From the NCBI GenBank assembly GCA_963794955.1, contig CAWCGF010000022.1, positions 205,195 to 269,194 of the forward strand: DNA of 64,000 nucleotides. Reading direction: 5' to 3'. Of the stretch, positions 52,323-62,155 are shown piece by piece. Position numbers and translations under genes: made by a program. A model generated the notes under the pieces. It saw only the letters and a list, made by a program, of their open reading frames with translations, did not search any database and was not told the origin of the DNA. This stretch comes from JAFDVL01 sp963794955 (lineage in GTDB: Bacteria > Acidobacteriota > Blastocatellia > RBC074). The stretch's first letter is position 1, and each line of letters begins with the position of its first letter.

Positions 52323-55085
52323 TTATTCGTATCGCAGCGCGATTACAGGATCAACCTTCGTCGCGCGATAGGCTGGAATGAAGGAAGCAAGCAACGAAAC
52401 GATTGCCAGCATCAGCGCAACCAGCGCAAACGTCATTGGGTCTGTTGTGCCAACGCCATACAGCAACGATTGCAAGAAGCGCGTTAATATCGCCGCCGCC
52501 ACCAACCCGAATGCCAGCCCCGCGCCCGTCAATAGCAATCCTTGTTGCAACACCATTCGCAAGACATCGCGGCGCGCGGCACCGAGCGCCATCCGAATGC
52601 CGATTTCACGCGTGCGGCGACTGACGGCGTAGGACAGTACGCCGTACAACCCAATTGCCGACAGCAACAGCGCCGTCATGCCAAACAGGCTGGTCAACGT
52701 CGAAGCCATCCGCGCCACGGCCATCGTACTTTTCACTTCATCATCCAGCGTGGTCGGTGTCGCAATTGCTACCTGTGCATTTAGCGCCAGCGCCTCTTTG
52801 CGCACTGCGGGAAAAAGCGTCAGTGGCTCCAGTTTGGCGCGCACGACTAAGCGAGCGAAAGAGCCTGGAAAACGTTGCAGCAATGGTAAATCAAGATGTG
52901 GGAACGGCGCTTCGGTCAAATCGTGCAAACGGTGATCGCGCGTCACACCGATGATTTCCAGCCATTTCTGATCTCGTACGCTGAGGCTGATTCGTTTGCC
53001 GAGTGGGTTTTGATTCGGAAAGAAAGTGCGCGCAAAGGTTTCGTTGACGATGGCGACGCCGGGCGCGTTGGCATTGTCCTGTTCAGTGAAACCACGTCCG
53101 GCCAAGAGCGGAATGCCCAACATTTCGTGATAGCCTGGCCCCACGCCCGTGTTATCCACTGCAAGGTTTTCGCCGAGCTTCGGCTGCCAGCCTTCAATCA
53201 CGAGGGAGGTTTTGCCGATGCTATCGCTGAAGGGTGTAATCGTCCCAATTGTCACGGCCTCCACTCCCGGCAAAACCTTCACACGCTCGGTGACCTCCAT
53301 AAAGTACTGCATGTTGCGCTCATCCACTGCTCGCTTGCCTGCTTCATCCGTAGCCGTCGCGTAAGCAGTACGCGGCAATTCCAGCGGCACGATCAATAGC
53401 TTTTCCGTGCGAAAGCCCGGCTCAATCGCAAAGCGGTGTTGCAGGCTGCGAACCAACAATCCCGCGCCGATCAGCAATACCAGCGCCAGCGCGACCTGCA
53501 TGACAACGAGGGCGTTGCGAACATTCCAGCGGCGTTCGTGCGGGGCTGAATTGGCTTCCGCATCCTTCAACGCTGGAATGAGGTTGGCTCGCGCACTTTG
53601 CAGCGCCGGAACCAATCCAAATAGCGCGCCCGATACGATTGCCGTCAACATCGTAAAGCCCAGCACACGCGCATCCAGACTGCCGCTTAAGGTAGAGCGT
53701 CCCAGTTCAAAGCCCGGTTGATAAGCAAAGAGCAGTTGATATAACCACGGCGCAAACAATAGTCCGACGCTCGCGCCAATAATCGCCAGCAACAGACTTT
53801 CGCTCAGCAATTGCCGCACGATACGCCAACGTCCAGCGCCTAAAGCCAGTCGAACCGCAATTTCTCTTCGCCGGCTGGCGGCGCGCGCCAACATCAAATT
53901 GGCTACGTTCGCACACGCCAGCACCAGCAACAGCGCAACAATACCGAGTAAGAGCTTGAGCGTTTCACCCATCGCGCGCCGCAGCGACGAATATCCCTGT
54001 CCGCCCGGTTCCAGCAGGATGCGCTTTTCATTGAAGGGTAACTTGCGATCACTTTCGGTGGTGTTCGCAATCCAGATATTTCGCGCCGTCAAATCAAAGC
54101 TGACTTGCGCAGCGTCCAGCGCAATGCCCGGCTTGAGCCGCCCCACTAAACGCAGCCAGGCCAATTTGCGCTCCAGCGTTGAAGTCGTTGCGCCCAGCAA
54201 TTGCCGCCGCATCATCAACGGCACCCAGGCTTCCGTCGGCACTTCCAATCGCATTCCGGTAAAACCCGCAGGCGCAATGCCGATGATCGTATACGGTACG
54301 CCGTTGAATAGCAGCGTTTGTCCAATCGCCTCCGGCCTGCCGCCCAACCGTCGTTGCCAACAAATATGACTGATGACGGCAACCGGGTGTGCATCTTCAT
54401 TGCGATTGTCTTCGGCTTGAATCACGCGCCCTTGCGCCGCCGTCACCCCCAGCACATCGAAGTAATTGTCTGAGATCAATTCGAGGTTGAGCTTGTCGGA
54501 GCCTTCACCTTCGCCGAATCGCGCAGTGGTCTGAAGATATGCCAGCAAACCTTGAAAGATTTCGTTGTTCGCGCGGTAATCTACAAAATTGGGATAGCTA
54601 AAAACATTGTTCTGAAATTTCGGATTGACTGTCTCCCCCGACACAATCGCGAGTTGGTTGGGTTCTTTGACCGGCAACGAACGTAGCAACAACTTATCCA
54701 CGACACTGAAAATCGCCGTGTTTGCGCCAATGCCCAGCGCCAGCGTCAGCACAGCCACGGCGGTAAAACCCTTGTGCGTGCGCAACATTCGTATCGCATA
54801 GCGTAAGTCCTGGATCATGTCGTCCTCCCATCGTTTGGGCTGCAGCCATAGCGCATCCCAGAACGCGCTCGTGCTGCGCCAGAGTAAATTCAATTTGGTT
54901 TGCCAATTCAGGTTGTCCCACTCTACCAGCAACGTTTCGCGGTGCCGCAACTCTGCTTCCCACTCCTGCCGCCAATCCGCGCGCAAACGGTGCGGTACGA
55001 TTAAACCAATGAAGCTAATCAACCACAGATGCGGTTTGCGAATAGTTTGTTGGGAGATGGGGCGCATCGTGCAATTCCCTTTCAC
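52323..55085 (-). CDS. ADOP-family FtsX/MacB-like permease
   Basis: This is a 920-residue inner-membrane protein. An N-terminal helical segment (about 1-80) precedes two MacB-periplasmic/FtsX halves. The first half has MLRTHKGFTAVAVLTLALGI and a periplasmic domain (VAVISHICWQRRLGGRPEAI). The second has RNALVVMQVALALVLLIGAG and ends ATKVDPVIALRYE. About eight membrane segments are visible. Such proteins are numerous in Acidobacteriota and probably export peptides or lipids, though no ATPase is encoded here. The ATG overlaps the PadR stop by four bases, so the regulator and permease are coupled. Confidence 0.9.
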   Translation of the reverse strand: MKGNCTMRPISQQTIRKPHLWLISFIGLIVPHRLRADWRQEWEAELRHRETLLVEWDNLNWQTKLNLLWRSTSAFWDALWLQPKRWEDDMIQDLRYAIRMLRTHKGFTAVAVLTLALGIGANTAIFSVVDKLLLRSLPVKEPNQLAIVSGETVNPKFQNNVFSYPNFVDYRANNEIFQGLLAYLQTTARFGEGEGSDKLNLELISDNYFDVLGVTAAQGRVIQAEDNRNEDAHPVAVISHICWQRRLGGRPEAIGQTLLFNGVPYTIIGIAPAGFTGMRLEVPTEAWVPLMMRRQLLGATTSTLERKLAWLRLVGRLKPGIALDAAQVSFDLTARNIWIANTTESDRKLPFNEKRILLEPGGQGYSSLRRAMGETLKLLLGIVALLLVLACANVANLMLARAASRRREIAVRLALGAGRWRIVRQLLSESLLLAIIGASVGLLFAPWLYQLLFAYQPGFELGRSTLSGSLDARVLGFTMLTAIVSGALFGLVPALQSARANLIPALKDAEANSAPHERRWNVRNALVVMQVALALVLLIGAGLLVRSLQHRFAIEPGFRTEKLLIVPLELPRTAYATATDEAGKRAVDERNMQYFMEVTERVKVLPGVEAVTIGTITPFSDSIGKTSLVIEGWQPKLGENLAVDNTGVGPGYHEMLGIPLLAGRGFTEQDNANAPGVAIVNETFARTFFPNQNPLGKRISLSVRDQKWLEIIGVTRDHRLHDLTEAPFPHLDLPLLQRFPGSFARLVVRAKLEPLTLFPAVRKEALALNAQVAIATPTTLDDEVKSTMAVARMASTLTSLFGMTALLLSAIGLYGVLSYAVSRRTREIGIRMALGAARRDVLRMVLQQGLLLTGAGLAFGLVAAAILTRFLQSLLYGVGTTDPMTFALVALMLAIVSLLASFIPAYRATKVDPVIALRYE

Positions 55086-55408
55086 GCCTTGGTTGGCTTC
55101 GGCGCGCGTTCTGGCTTGAGTTCGCTTTGCTCCAACAAGCGGTAACGTTTGACTGCTTCCGTCAGCGCATCCTGTCCGGCGCGCGTCAGTTCATAATATT
55201 TACGCGGCGGGCGCGCGGCGGCTTGCGCGATGACGTGCTTTTCCCATTTAGAAGCAAGACAGCCCGTGTCTTCCAGACGCCGCAAGGCCGGGTACACCGT
55301 CCCGCCTGGCAACCCCGTAATGTCAATGATGTCGAACCCATACCGATAACCATTGGCTACTGCTTGCAGGATGACCGCCGATGAATAGGTGAGAAATCCT
55401 TTGCCCAT
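55082..55408 (-). CDS. PadR-family transcriptional regulator
   Basis: This is a 108-residue winged-helix protein: YGFDIIDITGLPGGTVYPALR is the recognition region, followed by the RKYYELTRAGQDAL wing and a C-terminal helix for dimerisation. GAGGGG precedes the ATG by about eight bases. It is the first gene of the two-gene unit with the ADOP permease and would repress it. A perfect palindrome 24 bp upstream of its start codon is the likely operator. Confidence 0.9.
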   Translation of the reverse strand: MGKGFLTYSSAVILQAVANGYRYGFDIIDITGLPGGTVYPALRRLEDTGCLASKWEKHVIAQAAARPPRKYYELTRAGQDALTEAVKRYRLLEQSELKPERAPKPTKA

Positions 55409-55431
55409 GAAAACCCCTCAGGAAATTAAGA

Positions 55432-55477
55432 AGATAGAATTCTTTTTAGTCAGAATTCTATCTAGTCAGGATTCTAC
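55432..55477. promoter_or_regulatory. Candidate PadR operator
   Basis: AGATAGAATTCT (55432-55443) is perfectly complementary to 55452-55463, with an 8-base spacer. A third, imperfect half-site (TCAGGATTCTAC) lies at 55466-55477. On the minus strand this gives two tandem 16-bp copies beginning TAGAATYCTGACTA. The position just upstream of the padR start suggests autorepression. Confidence 0.65.
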
Positions 55478-55597
55478 ATAGCATCAAGTGCAACCGTCAA
55501 GGTCGTTGAGGAACTGGGGAATTTTTAGCGGGAAGGTCAACGCAGCGGCACTGCACCAACATGGTACAGGCTGTCCCGTCAGCGCAGCCGAATGCGA

Positions 55598-55652
55598 GGT
55601 GCGGTGCGCGCCCTCGCGGGCATTTCTTGCCAGCGAGGGCGCGCACCGCACC
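55598..55652. repeat. GC-rich 20-bp perfect inverted repeat
   Basis: The arm 55598-55617 (GGTGCGGTGCGCGCCCTCGC) is perfectly complementary to 55633-55652, with a 15-base loop. It lies about 30 bp beyond the end of the PQQ-type propeller gene. No T-tract follows, so it may be a dispersed repeat that also slows transcription. Confidence 0.8.
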
Positions 55653-55681
55653 GAAAGGATTAGGTCAATATCATTACCGCG

Positions 55682-57577
55682 TCAGCGGCCCGCGACGGGC
55701 AGCCGGAACGCGGCCATCTGCTCGCCATTGCGGGCCAGCAGGAGGTCGCCGACCAATACCGGATGGTTCCAGGTCTTGCCTTCGAGCGCCGGGAAGCGCG
55801 CAAGCTCCTGGAACTGGCCGGTTGTCGCACTGACCAGCACCAGTTCCCCCTCTTCCGACAACACCAGCAACAAATCCTGATCGGGCAACAGGACAAGCTG
55901 ACCGTTGCCGTAGCGTCCGCCCTTCCACTTGCGCTTACCGTCCGCGAGGTCAATGCACGCGAGGATGTTGCCATCGAAGCCGAAAGCATGGCCTTTGTGG
56001 GTGACGAAGTCATTGAAGTAGGGCTTCAAGCCGTTCGATGTCCAGCGCTCTTCGACATTCCATCCGCCCGCTCCCTGACTGACATGAAGGCGGCGCAAAC
56101 CGAGTCCGCCAGCGCCGGCCAGGGCGTTGATCAGGATGTCGCCGTCCACCGTCAGGGCTGGTTGCGCGATAGCGCCGGATTCCCACTTATGCTGCCAAAG
56201 CAAAGCACCGTCGGTGGGCGCGACACTGATGGCACCCGGGCCGCCCAACAAAAGAACCTGCGGGACGCCATCAATCGTCGCACGATGAGGCGAACTGTAG
56301 CTGCCGCCATAAGAAGGCCCTTGCCAACGTGTTTTACCGGTAGTGCTGTCGTAAGCGGCGAGCGTGCCAGCGGCGGCGACGATGACCAGGTCGTTGGCAA
56401 CCAGCGGCGAACTCGCAAAGCCCCAGTCCGGCACCTTCCGGCCCGTGTCGGTCGCCACGTTGCGCGACCAGATGGCCTTGCCGGTACTGGCGTCAAGCGC
56501 GTTCAGAATGCCAGTCGCACCAAAGGCGTAAACACGACCATTGTTGAGGGTCGGCGTTGCACGTGGCCCCGCGCCCGCGTTGGATTCCCAGAACCGGACG
56601 GTGTCACGGTGTCGCCACACCGGCTCGCCGGTTGACATCTTGTAGCAGCCAACGATCTCATCGTCGCCGCGCTGCTCCTGCGTATAGAGCAGGTCGCCGC
56701 GCACCGCAAAGGATGACCAGCCGGGGCCGATGGGCCGCCGCCATATCTCAACAGGCGGCGACGCCGTCCAGTCGGTCTTGATCTGCACGCCGCGCACGAT
56801 GCCGTCGCGCTTCGGGCCGCGAAAGCCCGGCCACTCGGCGGGCTTCTCTGTCACAGCGGCAGGCTCAGCTTTTGCTAGTGCTGAAGCTGCTGGGGAGGGT
56901 GTCGCGTTCTCATCGGGTTTGGACGCAGGCGTTTCCTTCGGCTGTTCCGGTGAGGCCGTCGGCATCGGCGTTGACGGCGGCAACGGCTTCAGTTCGTCGT
57001 TGCTCTGAGCCAGGAGCAGTTGCTCAGGCGTCGGGGTCCACCGCCAATGGAAGTCTGAACCAGCACCTAGACTGCCTCCTGTCCTTAGGAGCGTCCACGG
57101 CGTACACGCGAGCAGGATGGCCGCGACCAGCGACACACGTCGCATTCCATTCGGAAAACGATGGGTGGACACTGCCCAGACTACGAGGGCGAGGCCCAGG
57201 ACCGGGATGGAGTAGATAAACAACAAACCTCCCATCATGCCGCCTCGGATTGACTCGTGAACGATGAGCCTGGTGGCGAACACCGCGACGATCATCAAGA
57301 CGACGGCACCCACGCGCTCGGGCCAGACCGCGCGGCTGAAAAACAGCCACCAGACAACGATGGCGACCGCACCGAACATGCCCCCGAATATCGCAAATAT
57401 TACGAGCGGATATGAGAAGACCTCCGCGTCAGGGGCGATGAGCGGCACGCCATATCTGACCAGCCCCACCACAATGGCAATAACTACACCAGGCCAGAGC
57501 CGGAGCGGTTTTCGCCCCGTCGGTAACTCTTTGGTTTCCGCTTTGTTCGGTAACCCGTTTGCTTCTCTTTCTTGCAT
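55682..57577 (-). CDS. Membrane-anchored PQQ-type beta-propeller protein
   Basis: This is a 631-residue protein. Four or five hydrophobic segments occupy about 28-160 (VVIAIVVGLVRYGVPLIA, LVIFAIFGGMFGAVAIVVW). A Pro/Ala-rich linker follows to about 245, then a PQQ-like beta-propeller (EWPGFRGPKRDGIV, ALDASTGKAIWSRNVATDTG, AAYDSTTGKTRWQGP). AAGGAG precedes the ATG. It resembles BamB or quinoprotein propellers; whether it binds PQQ is not shown. The DinB-like gene lies 48 bp upstream in the same direction. The sequence is visibly more GC-rich than most neighbours. Confidence 0.82.
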   Translation of the reverse strand: MQEREANGLPNKAETKELPTGRKPLRLWPGVVIAIVVGLVRYGVPLIAPDAEVFSYPLVIFAIFGGMFGAVAIVVWWLFFSRAVWPERVGAVVLMIVAVFATRLIVHESIRGGMMGGLLFIYSIPVLGLALVVWAVSTHRFPNGMRRVSLVAAILLACTPWTLLRTGGSLGAGSDFHWRWTPTPEQLLLAQSNDELKPLPPSTPMPTASPEQPKETPASKPDENATPSPAASALAKAEPAAVTEKPAEWPGFRGPKRDGIVRGVQIKTDWTASPPVEIWRRPIGPGWSSFAVRGDLLYTQEQRGDDEIVGCYKMSTGEPVWRHRDTVRFWESNAGAGPRATPTLNNGRVYAFGATGILNALDASTGKAIWSRNVATDTGRKVPDWGFASSPLVANDLVIVAAAGTLAAYDSTTGKTRWQGPSYGGSYSSPHRATIDGVPQVLLLGGPGAISVAPTDGALLWQHKWESGAIAQPALTVDGDILINALAGAGGLGLRRLHVSQGAGGWNVEERWTSNGLKPYFNDFVTHKGHAFGFDGNILACIDLADGKRKWKGGRYGNGQLVLLPDQDLLLVLSEEGELVLVSATTGQFQELARFPALEGKTWNHPVLVGDLLLARNGEQMAAFRLPVAGR

Positions 57578-57625
57578 AACACTCCTTAATTTGAGAACTG
57601 TTTTATTCCTCGCACAAGCTACCCA

Positions 57626-58252
57626 TCACTTCTTTGGCGGTGCGGGGGTCACAGGCTCGCTGGACGGAGGAACGACGTTCTTCAGCCTCATGTAGGTGAC
57701 AAGATTACCGTAATGTTCCGAAGCGTGCGCGATGTTCACACTCAGTACACTAAGTTTCGGGGTGTCGCCTCCGAAGAACTTCACCAATTGAGCGGCAGAC
57801 TCGTCGTTCAGGCCGTTGTAAGCCTTGTCGCAATAGGTGACGGCCTCTTTGAGTGCATTGATGAGATCGGCTTTCGAGGTTTTGGTCTGCTCGATTTTCA
57901 GGGCAGGATTTTTCTCGCCGAGTACGGCGGAACAAAACAGGTATTGTGCGTCGGCCACATGCCCAACCATCTGGCCGAAGCTGCGGACTGTTTCGGCGGG
58001 CTTAAAGCTGTAATTCTCCTCAGGCATTTTCTCGGCGGAGCGGAGCAGCCAATCCTTAACTTGTCCGTACGCACGCTTATTAAAGGCGCTGAGCGGATTC
58101 GCCTGGGCCGCAGGGGCGGCGGGTTTATCCTGGGCCAGGACGACGGCGGCAGGCGCAAGCAGACAGGCCAAAAGGGTTTGCAGAAGGATTTGCTTTGTAG
58201 CTCCGAGACGCTTTGAAGCTACTGACGTAGTAACATTGGTGATAACTTGCAT
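57626..58252 (-). CDS. Exported DinB-family four-helix protein
   Basis: This 208-residue protein starts at the ATG at 58252, supported by AAAGGAAAAA. It has a signal peptide ending near VVLAQDK. The DinB/YfiT four-helix bundle has metal-ligand histidines in GQMVGHVADAQ and in NIAHASEHYGNL, the usual three-histidine set. Family members are metal-dependent thiol transferases or of unknown role, and most are cytosolic, so export is notable. It is probably co-transcribed with the propeller gene downstream. Confidence 0.82.
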   Translation of the reverse strand: MQVITNVTTSVASKRLGATKQILLQTLLACLLAPAAVVLAQDKPAAPAAQANPLSAFNKRAYGQVKDWLLRSAEKMPEENYSFKPAETVRSFGQMVGHVADAQYLFCSAVLGEKNPALKIEQTKTSKADLINALKEAVTYCDKAYNGLNDESAAQLVKFFGGDTPKLSVLSVNIAHASEHYGNLVTYMRLKNVVPPSSEPVTPAPPKK

Positions 58253-58454
58253 TTTTTCCTTTCGATTGAAACCGACTGCCTTCCAGAATCGCTTGACAGT
58301 GGGTGAATACGATTTGTTTACCTGAAGGTAGCGTTGCCACTTACGAAAAACCATCTGGGCATAACACTACCGGATTGGTACGAGTTCATTCATCACACCA
58401 AGCCACCGATGGATCAACGCGGGCGGCACGGCTGCTAATCAGCAACGTCATTTA

Positions 58455-58975
58455 CAAACGATAGTGGTGAAAGACATGCAGGAACAGATGCAGTTTCAGG
58501 TCTTCGTACAAGATGTCATAACATCCGTCTTTAGCAATGCCGATAATTTCCATTAGTGGCGTGCCTGCCACGAAACGAAAACGTTTTCCCAAAGCATTTT
58601 GTTCGCTGATATAAAATCTGAGCGCAAATTCCTGATTGACGATGGCGACAGGCGGCGCATCAGCATCATCGCGCCTATCGCAAGTCTTGCCTTAAATCTG
58701 CGATCAGATTTGTTCTCCGATGGGTGCCGAGAAGGAGAGGGGTTTGTTTGCGCTTTGCTGCACGACGCGCCGCAATTCCTGACGAACACTTCACTGCTGC
58801 TCAATTCCATCAGCATTCGTTGATACGCTACATCGGGCGATTCGTCTCAAGATGACAACTCTTCGTAGCACTCATCCAAGTACAGCACAATTTCCTCAAT
58901 GATGGCGGCCTCGCGGGTCGGTTCCAGCTTCAAACCAGCCAGCCGTTGTCTGATCTCTGGTTTCCAGTCAGACAT
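58455..58975 (-). pseudogene. Decayed ADOP-type permease remnant
   Basis: Reading the minus strand from 58975 gives MSDWKPEIRQRLAGLKLEPT and ILYLDECYEE-like sequence, the N-terminal helical segment of ADOP proteins, then a stop near codon 46. After stops and frame changes the sequence resumes with APPVAIVNQEFALRFYISEQ, NALGKRFRFVAGTPLMEIIG and IAKDGCYDILYEDLKL, which match the central periplasmic part of the intact permease. The middle ~600 residues are missing. This is therefore a deleted and mutated gene, not a functional ORF. It lies next to the frameshifted copy. Confidence 0.8.
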
Positions 58976-59046
58976 ATTTGCTTGCAGATTGTGGATTGCA
59001 GAATCTCGAAATTCATTGCTTCCAGCAGCCGAATTCCAAAATCGGC

Positions 59047-61780
59047 TTACTCACTACGCAATGCAATCAACGGGTCAACCCTGGTCGCCCGCCGTGCCGG
59101 GAGGTAACAGGCGATGAAGGCGATGCTCACCAACAACACGGCCACACCCGCGAAAGTCCAGGGGTCGGTCGCGCCCACGCCGTACAGCAAACTCGCCATC
59201 AACCGCGTCAGCCAGTAGGCGGCAGCCAGGCCAATCACAATCCCGACAAGCGTCAGGAACATCCCCTGCCCGACAATCAGCTTGAACACATCGCCGGGCT
59301 GCGCGCCCAGCGCGACGCGGATGCCAATCTCGTGTGTGTTCTGGCTGACCGAACACGAGATGACGCCGTACAGCCCGACCGCCGTCAGGATCAACGCGAC
59401 AGCGGCGAAAAGCCCCAGCAGCAGTGTATTGAAGCGCGGGCTGGCGACCGACCGGCCCAGCAGTTCTTCGACCGTGCTGACGCCGTAAAGCGGGGCTTTC
59501 GGGTCGAGCGACTGAACCGCGTCGCGCGCCGCGTTGACGAGCGCGCGCGGGTCGGATGAAGTGCGCGCCACTACGGTCATCGTGGACAGCGGCATTTGCG
59601 CCTGCGCGAAATAGAATTCCGGCTGCGCCGCGCCTTGCAAGGTCTGCTGCTTGACGTCGGCTGCGACGCCAATGACTTCGCGCAGGCCGGTCTCTTCTGT
59701 AACCGGCACCGTGGAAAAACCCGGCCTAATGCGCTTGCCGAGGGGGTCTTCGTTGGGGAAGTGTTTGCGCGCCAGCGCCTCGTTGATGATCAGCACCGGA
59801 GCCGAGTCCAAGTTGTCCCGTTCGGTAAATTCACGCCCTTTGACAAGCTGAATGCCTAGTGTGCGGAAGTATTCGGGACCGACCGAGTGGATGATGCCGA
59901 AAGCGTCGTCGCCGGGCGCCATCGGCTTTCCCTCGATCTGCAAATTCAGTGGTGGCCGCGCCGCCTCCAAGCGGCATTTGGAAAACGACGCTCGCGTTGA
60001 TCACCCCCGGCAGGGATTTCACGCGTTCAGTGAGCCGCTGGTAAAAATCAGCGGTCTGCGCCGGGCGGGTTGTTTGGTCAACTGACATTGCGACATTGAA
60101 GGTGAGGACGTTTTGCGGGTCGAACCCTAACGCGACCTGTTGCAAGCGCACAAAGCTCTGAAGCAGCAGTCCCGCCCCCACGAGTAACACCAACGCGAGC
60201 GCAATCTCGACGACTACCAACAGGCTGCGTGTGCGGTTCGTTTGCACGCTGCCCGACGCACCGCGCCCGCCCTGTTTGAGTGATTCGCCCAGGTTTGTTC
60301 TGGCAATGGTGAGCGCCGGAGCCAGCCCAAAGGCACTGCCTGTAAGCAGTGAGACCAAAGCCGTGAAGGCCAGAACACGCGCGTCAAGGCGCGTCTCCGC
60401 GATGCGTGTGATGCCTTCGGGGCTGAGCGCGACAATCAGGCTCGTCCCCCACACCGCCAGCGCCGCACCCAAAGCGCCGCCCAGTCCCGCCAGCATAACG
60501 CTCTCGGTCAGCAGTTGACGCGTGATGCGCCAGCGGCTTGCGCCGAGCGCCAGCCGCACGTTGATCTCGCGCTGCCGGCTGATGGCGCGTTCGAGCAGTA
60601 GGTTGGCCACGTTCACGCACGCGATCAACAGGACGAAGCCGACCGCTCCGAACAAGAGCAGGAGCGTAGGCCGCAGATTCCCGACCAGTGATTCGAGCAG
60701 CGGCTTCACGCCGATTCCCATCTTCTCGTCGTTGTCCGGGAGAGTTGCCAAATTGGCGGCGATCACGTCCGCCTCGGCCTGCGCCTGCGCTGGTGTGACG
60801 CCCGCCTTCAGCCGCCCGATCACCCGCCAGGCGCGATAGCCGCGCGCGGCCATGATCGTGCCAGGGCCCATTTTCCTTTCGTAATCGAGCGCGGTCGAGA
60901 CCCACACTTCCGTCGGCTGCGCCTGGATCGGAAACCTGAAACCGGCGGGCATGACCCCGACCACAGTGAAGCTTGTGTTATTGAGGCTGACCGCGCGCCC
61001 GACCACAGCCGGGTCGCCTGCGAACCGCTGCTGCCAGCATTCCCAACTCAGCATTGCCGGGCGCCCCTCGCTGCCGCCACCCGCCTTGTCTTCGTCAGGC
61101 AGGAAGGTGCGACCCAGGGCGGGCAACGCGCCCAGAAGCGGGAACAAATCGGCTGTGACGACCGTGCCGCGCAACAGCGCTGCCTCGCGCTGCCCCGTGA
61201 GTGTGAAATTGGAGTTGTAGTAAGCCGCCAGCCGCTCGAAGGCTTTCTGCTGCTCCCGCGTGTCCGCGAAGTTGAGGAAAGAGAAATTCGACAACGCCGC
61301 GCGATTGCGGGCGTCGTTCTGCCCCAGGGCCATCAATCTGTCCGATGCCGGGAACGGCAGCGGGTTGAGTAGCACCGCGTTGACAACGCTAAAGATGGCT
61401 GTGTTCGCGCCGATGCCCAATGCCAACGTCAGCACTGTGATCAGCGTAAAGCCAGGTTGCTTCATCAGCATTCGCGCGCCATAGCGCAGGTCCTGCCACA
61501 GGTCTGCGATCATATTGCTCCTTCGATTGGTTCCCAGAATGATTGGTTCTTGTTTGCTTTGCCACTCAATGCGCTGTAGTTCCCACTGAAGCAATTCGCT
61601 GCCGCTCAATTCCGCCAACGTTTGTTGACGGGCATCGGTTGGCATTGCGCCGTTCGACAACAACGCTTCATAAAATTCCTCCAAGTGCTGCGACAATTCT
61701 TCAATAACAGACGCCTCGCGTGTCGGCGCAAGGTTCAGGTTCGCCAGTCGCCGTCTGATCTCCTGCTTCCATTCAGGCAT
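59047..61780 (-). pseudogene. ADOP-family permease, interrupted by a +1 frameshift
   Basis: The first frame, from the ATG at 61780, encodes the N-terminal helical segment (MPEWKQEIRRRLANLNLAPT), the first FtsX/MacB half and part of the second, reaching VINASVVFQMPL. The other frame resumes with EAARPPLNLQIEGKPMAPGD and continues to the family C terminus (ARRATRVDPLIALRSE). The join is at 59967-59972, where CTTGGAGG would be in frame as CTGGAGG. Restored, it is about 910 residues, full length for the family. The ATG overlaps the PadR stop by eight bases. Confidence 0.82.
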
Positions 61781-62132
61781 TTTCGAGCCCCGTGATTTGG
61801 TTAATCGCGGCAACGAAGGATTGCCATGTAGTGCGTTGCGATTTCAGCACCTGCTTGCCTTCTTTCGTCAGCTTGTAGCAGCGCCGCCGCTTCTGGCCGA
61901 CCTTCTCCAGCCAATGACCCTCGATCCAGCCACGTTTTTCCAGCCGATACAAGAGCGGATAGAGCGACGCCACATTGAATTTCAGCATACCGTCCGAGCG
62001 GGATTCGATCAGCTTGCTGATTTCGTAGCCGTGACGGGCGCGGGTTTCCAAGAGCGAGAGAATGAGCAGTTCGGCGCTGCCCTTCTTCAATTCGCGGTCG
62101 AGCATAGGTGATTGCTTATATGTCATAGCCAT
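61773..62132 (-). CDS. PadR-family transcriptional regulator
   Basis: This protein has up to 119 residues. It shows the PadR winged-helix pattern: ELKKGSAELLILSLLETRA, HGYEISKLIESRSDG, NVASLYPLLYRLEKRGWIEG, then RCYKLTKEGKQVL. The start is uncertain: ATGs at 62132, 62126 and 62105 are all possible and none has a ribosome binding site. The first overlaps the operator-like palindrome, so translation may be leaderless or begin at the third. It controls the downstream ADOP gene, which overlaps its stop. Confidence 0.85.
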   Translation of the reverse strand: MAMTYKQSPMLDRELKKGSAELLILSLLETRARHGYEISKLIESRSDGMLKFNVASLYPLLYRLEKRGWIEGHWLEKVGQKRRRCYKLTKEGKQVLKSQRTTWQSFVAAINQITGLENA

Positions 62133-62155
62133 ATATTATTCAGCCGCATATATGG
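62129..62155. promoter_or_regulatory. Candidate PadR operator overlapping the start codon
   Basis: CCATATAT (62129-62136) is perfectly complementary to ATATATGG (62148-62155), with an 11-base spacer. It overlaps the first possible ATG of the padR gene and contains the only TATA-like sequence nearby. It is a likely self-repression site, and the arrangement suggests that the transcript starts very close to the coding sequence. Confidence 0.6.

Noticed and set aside
58553..58816. 87-codon frame as an independent gene
   Set aside because: It lies in a shifted frame of the decayed ADOP permease remnant and contains fragments of it.
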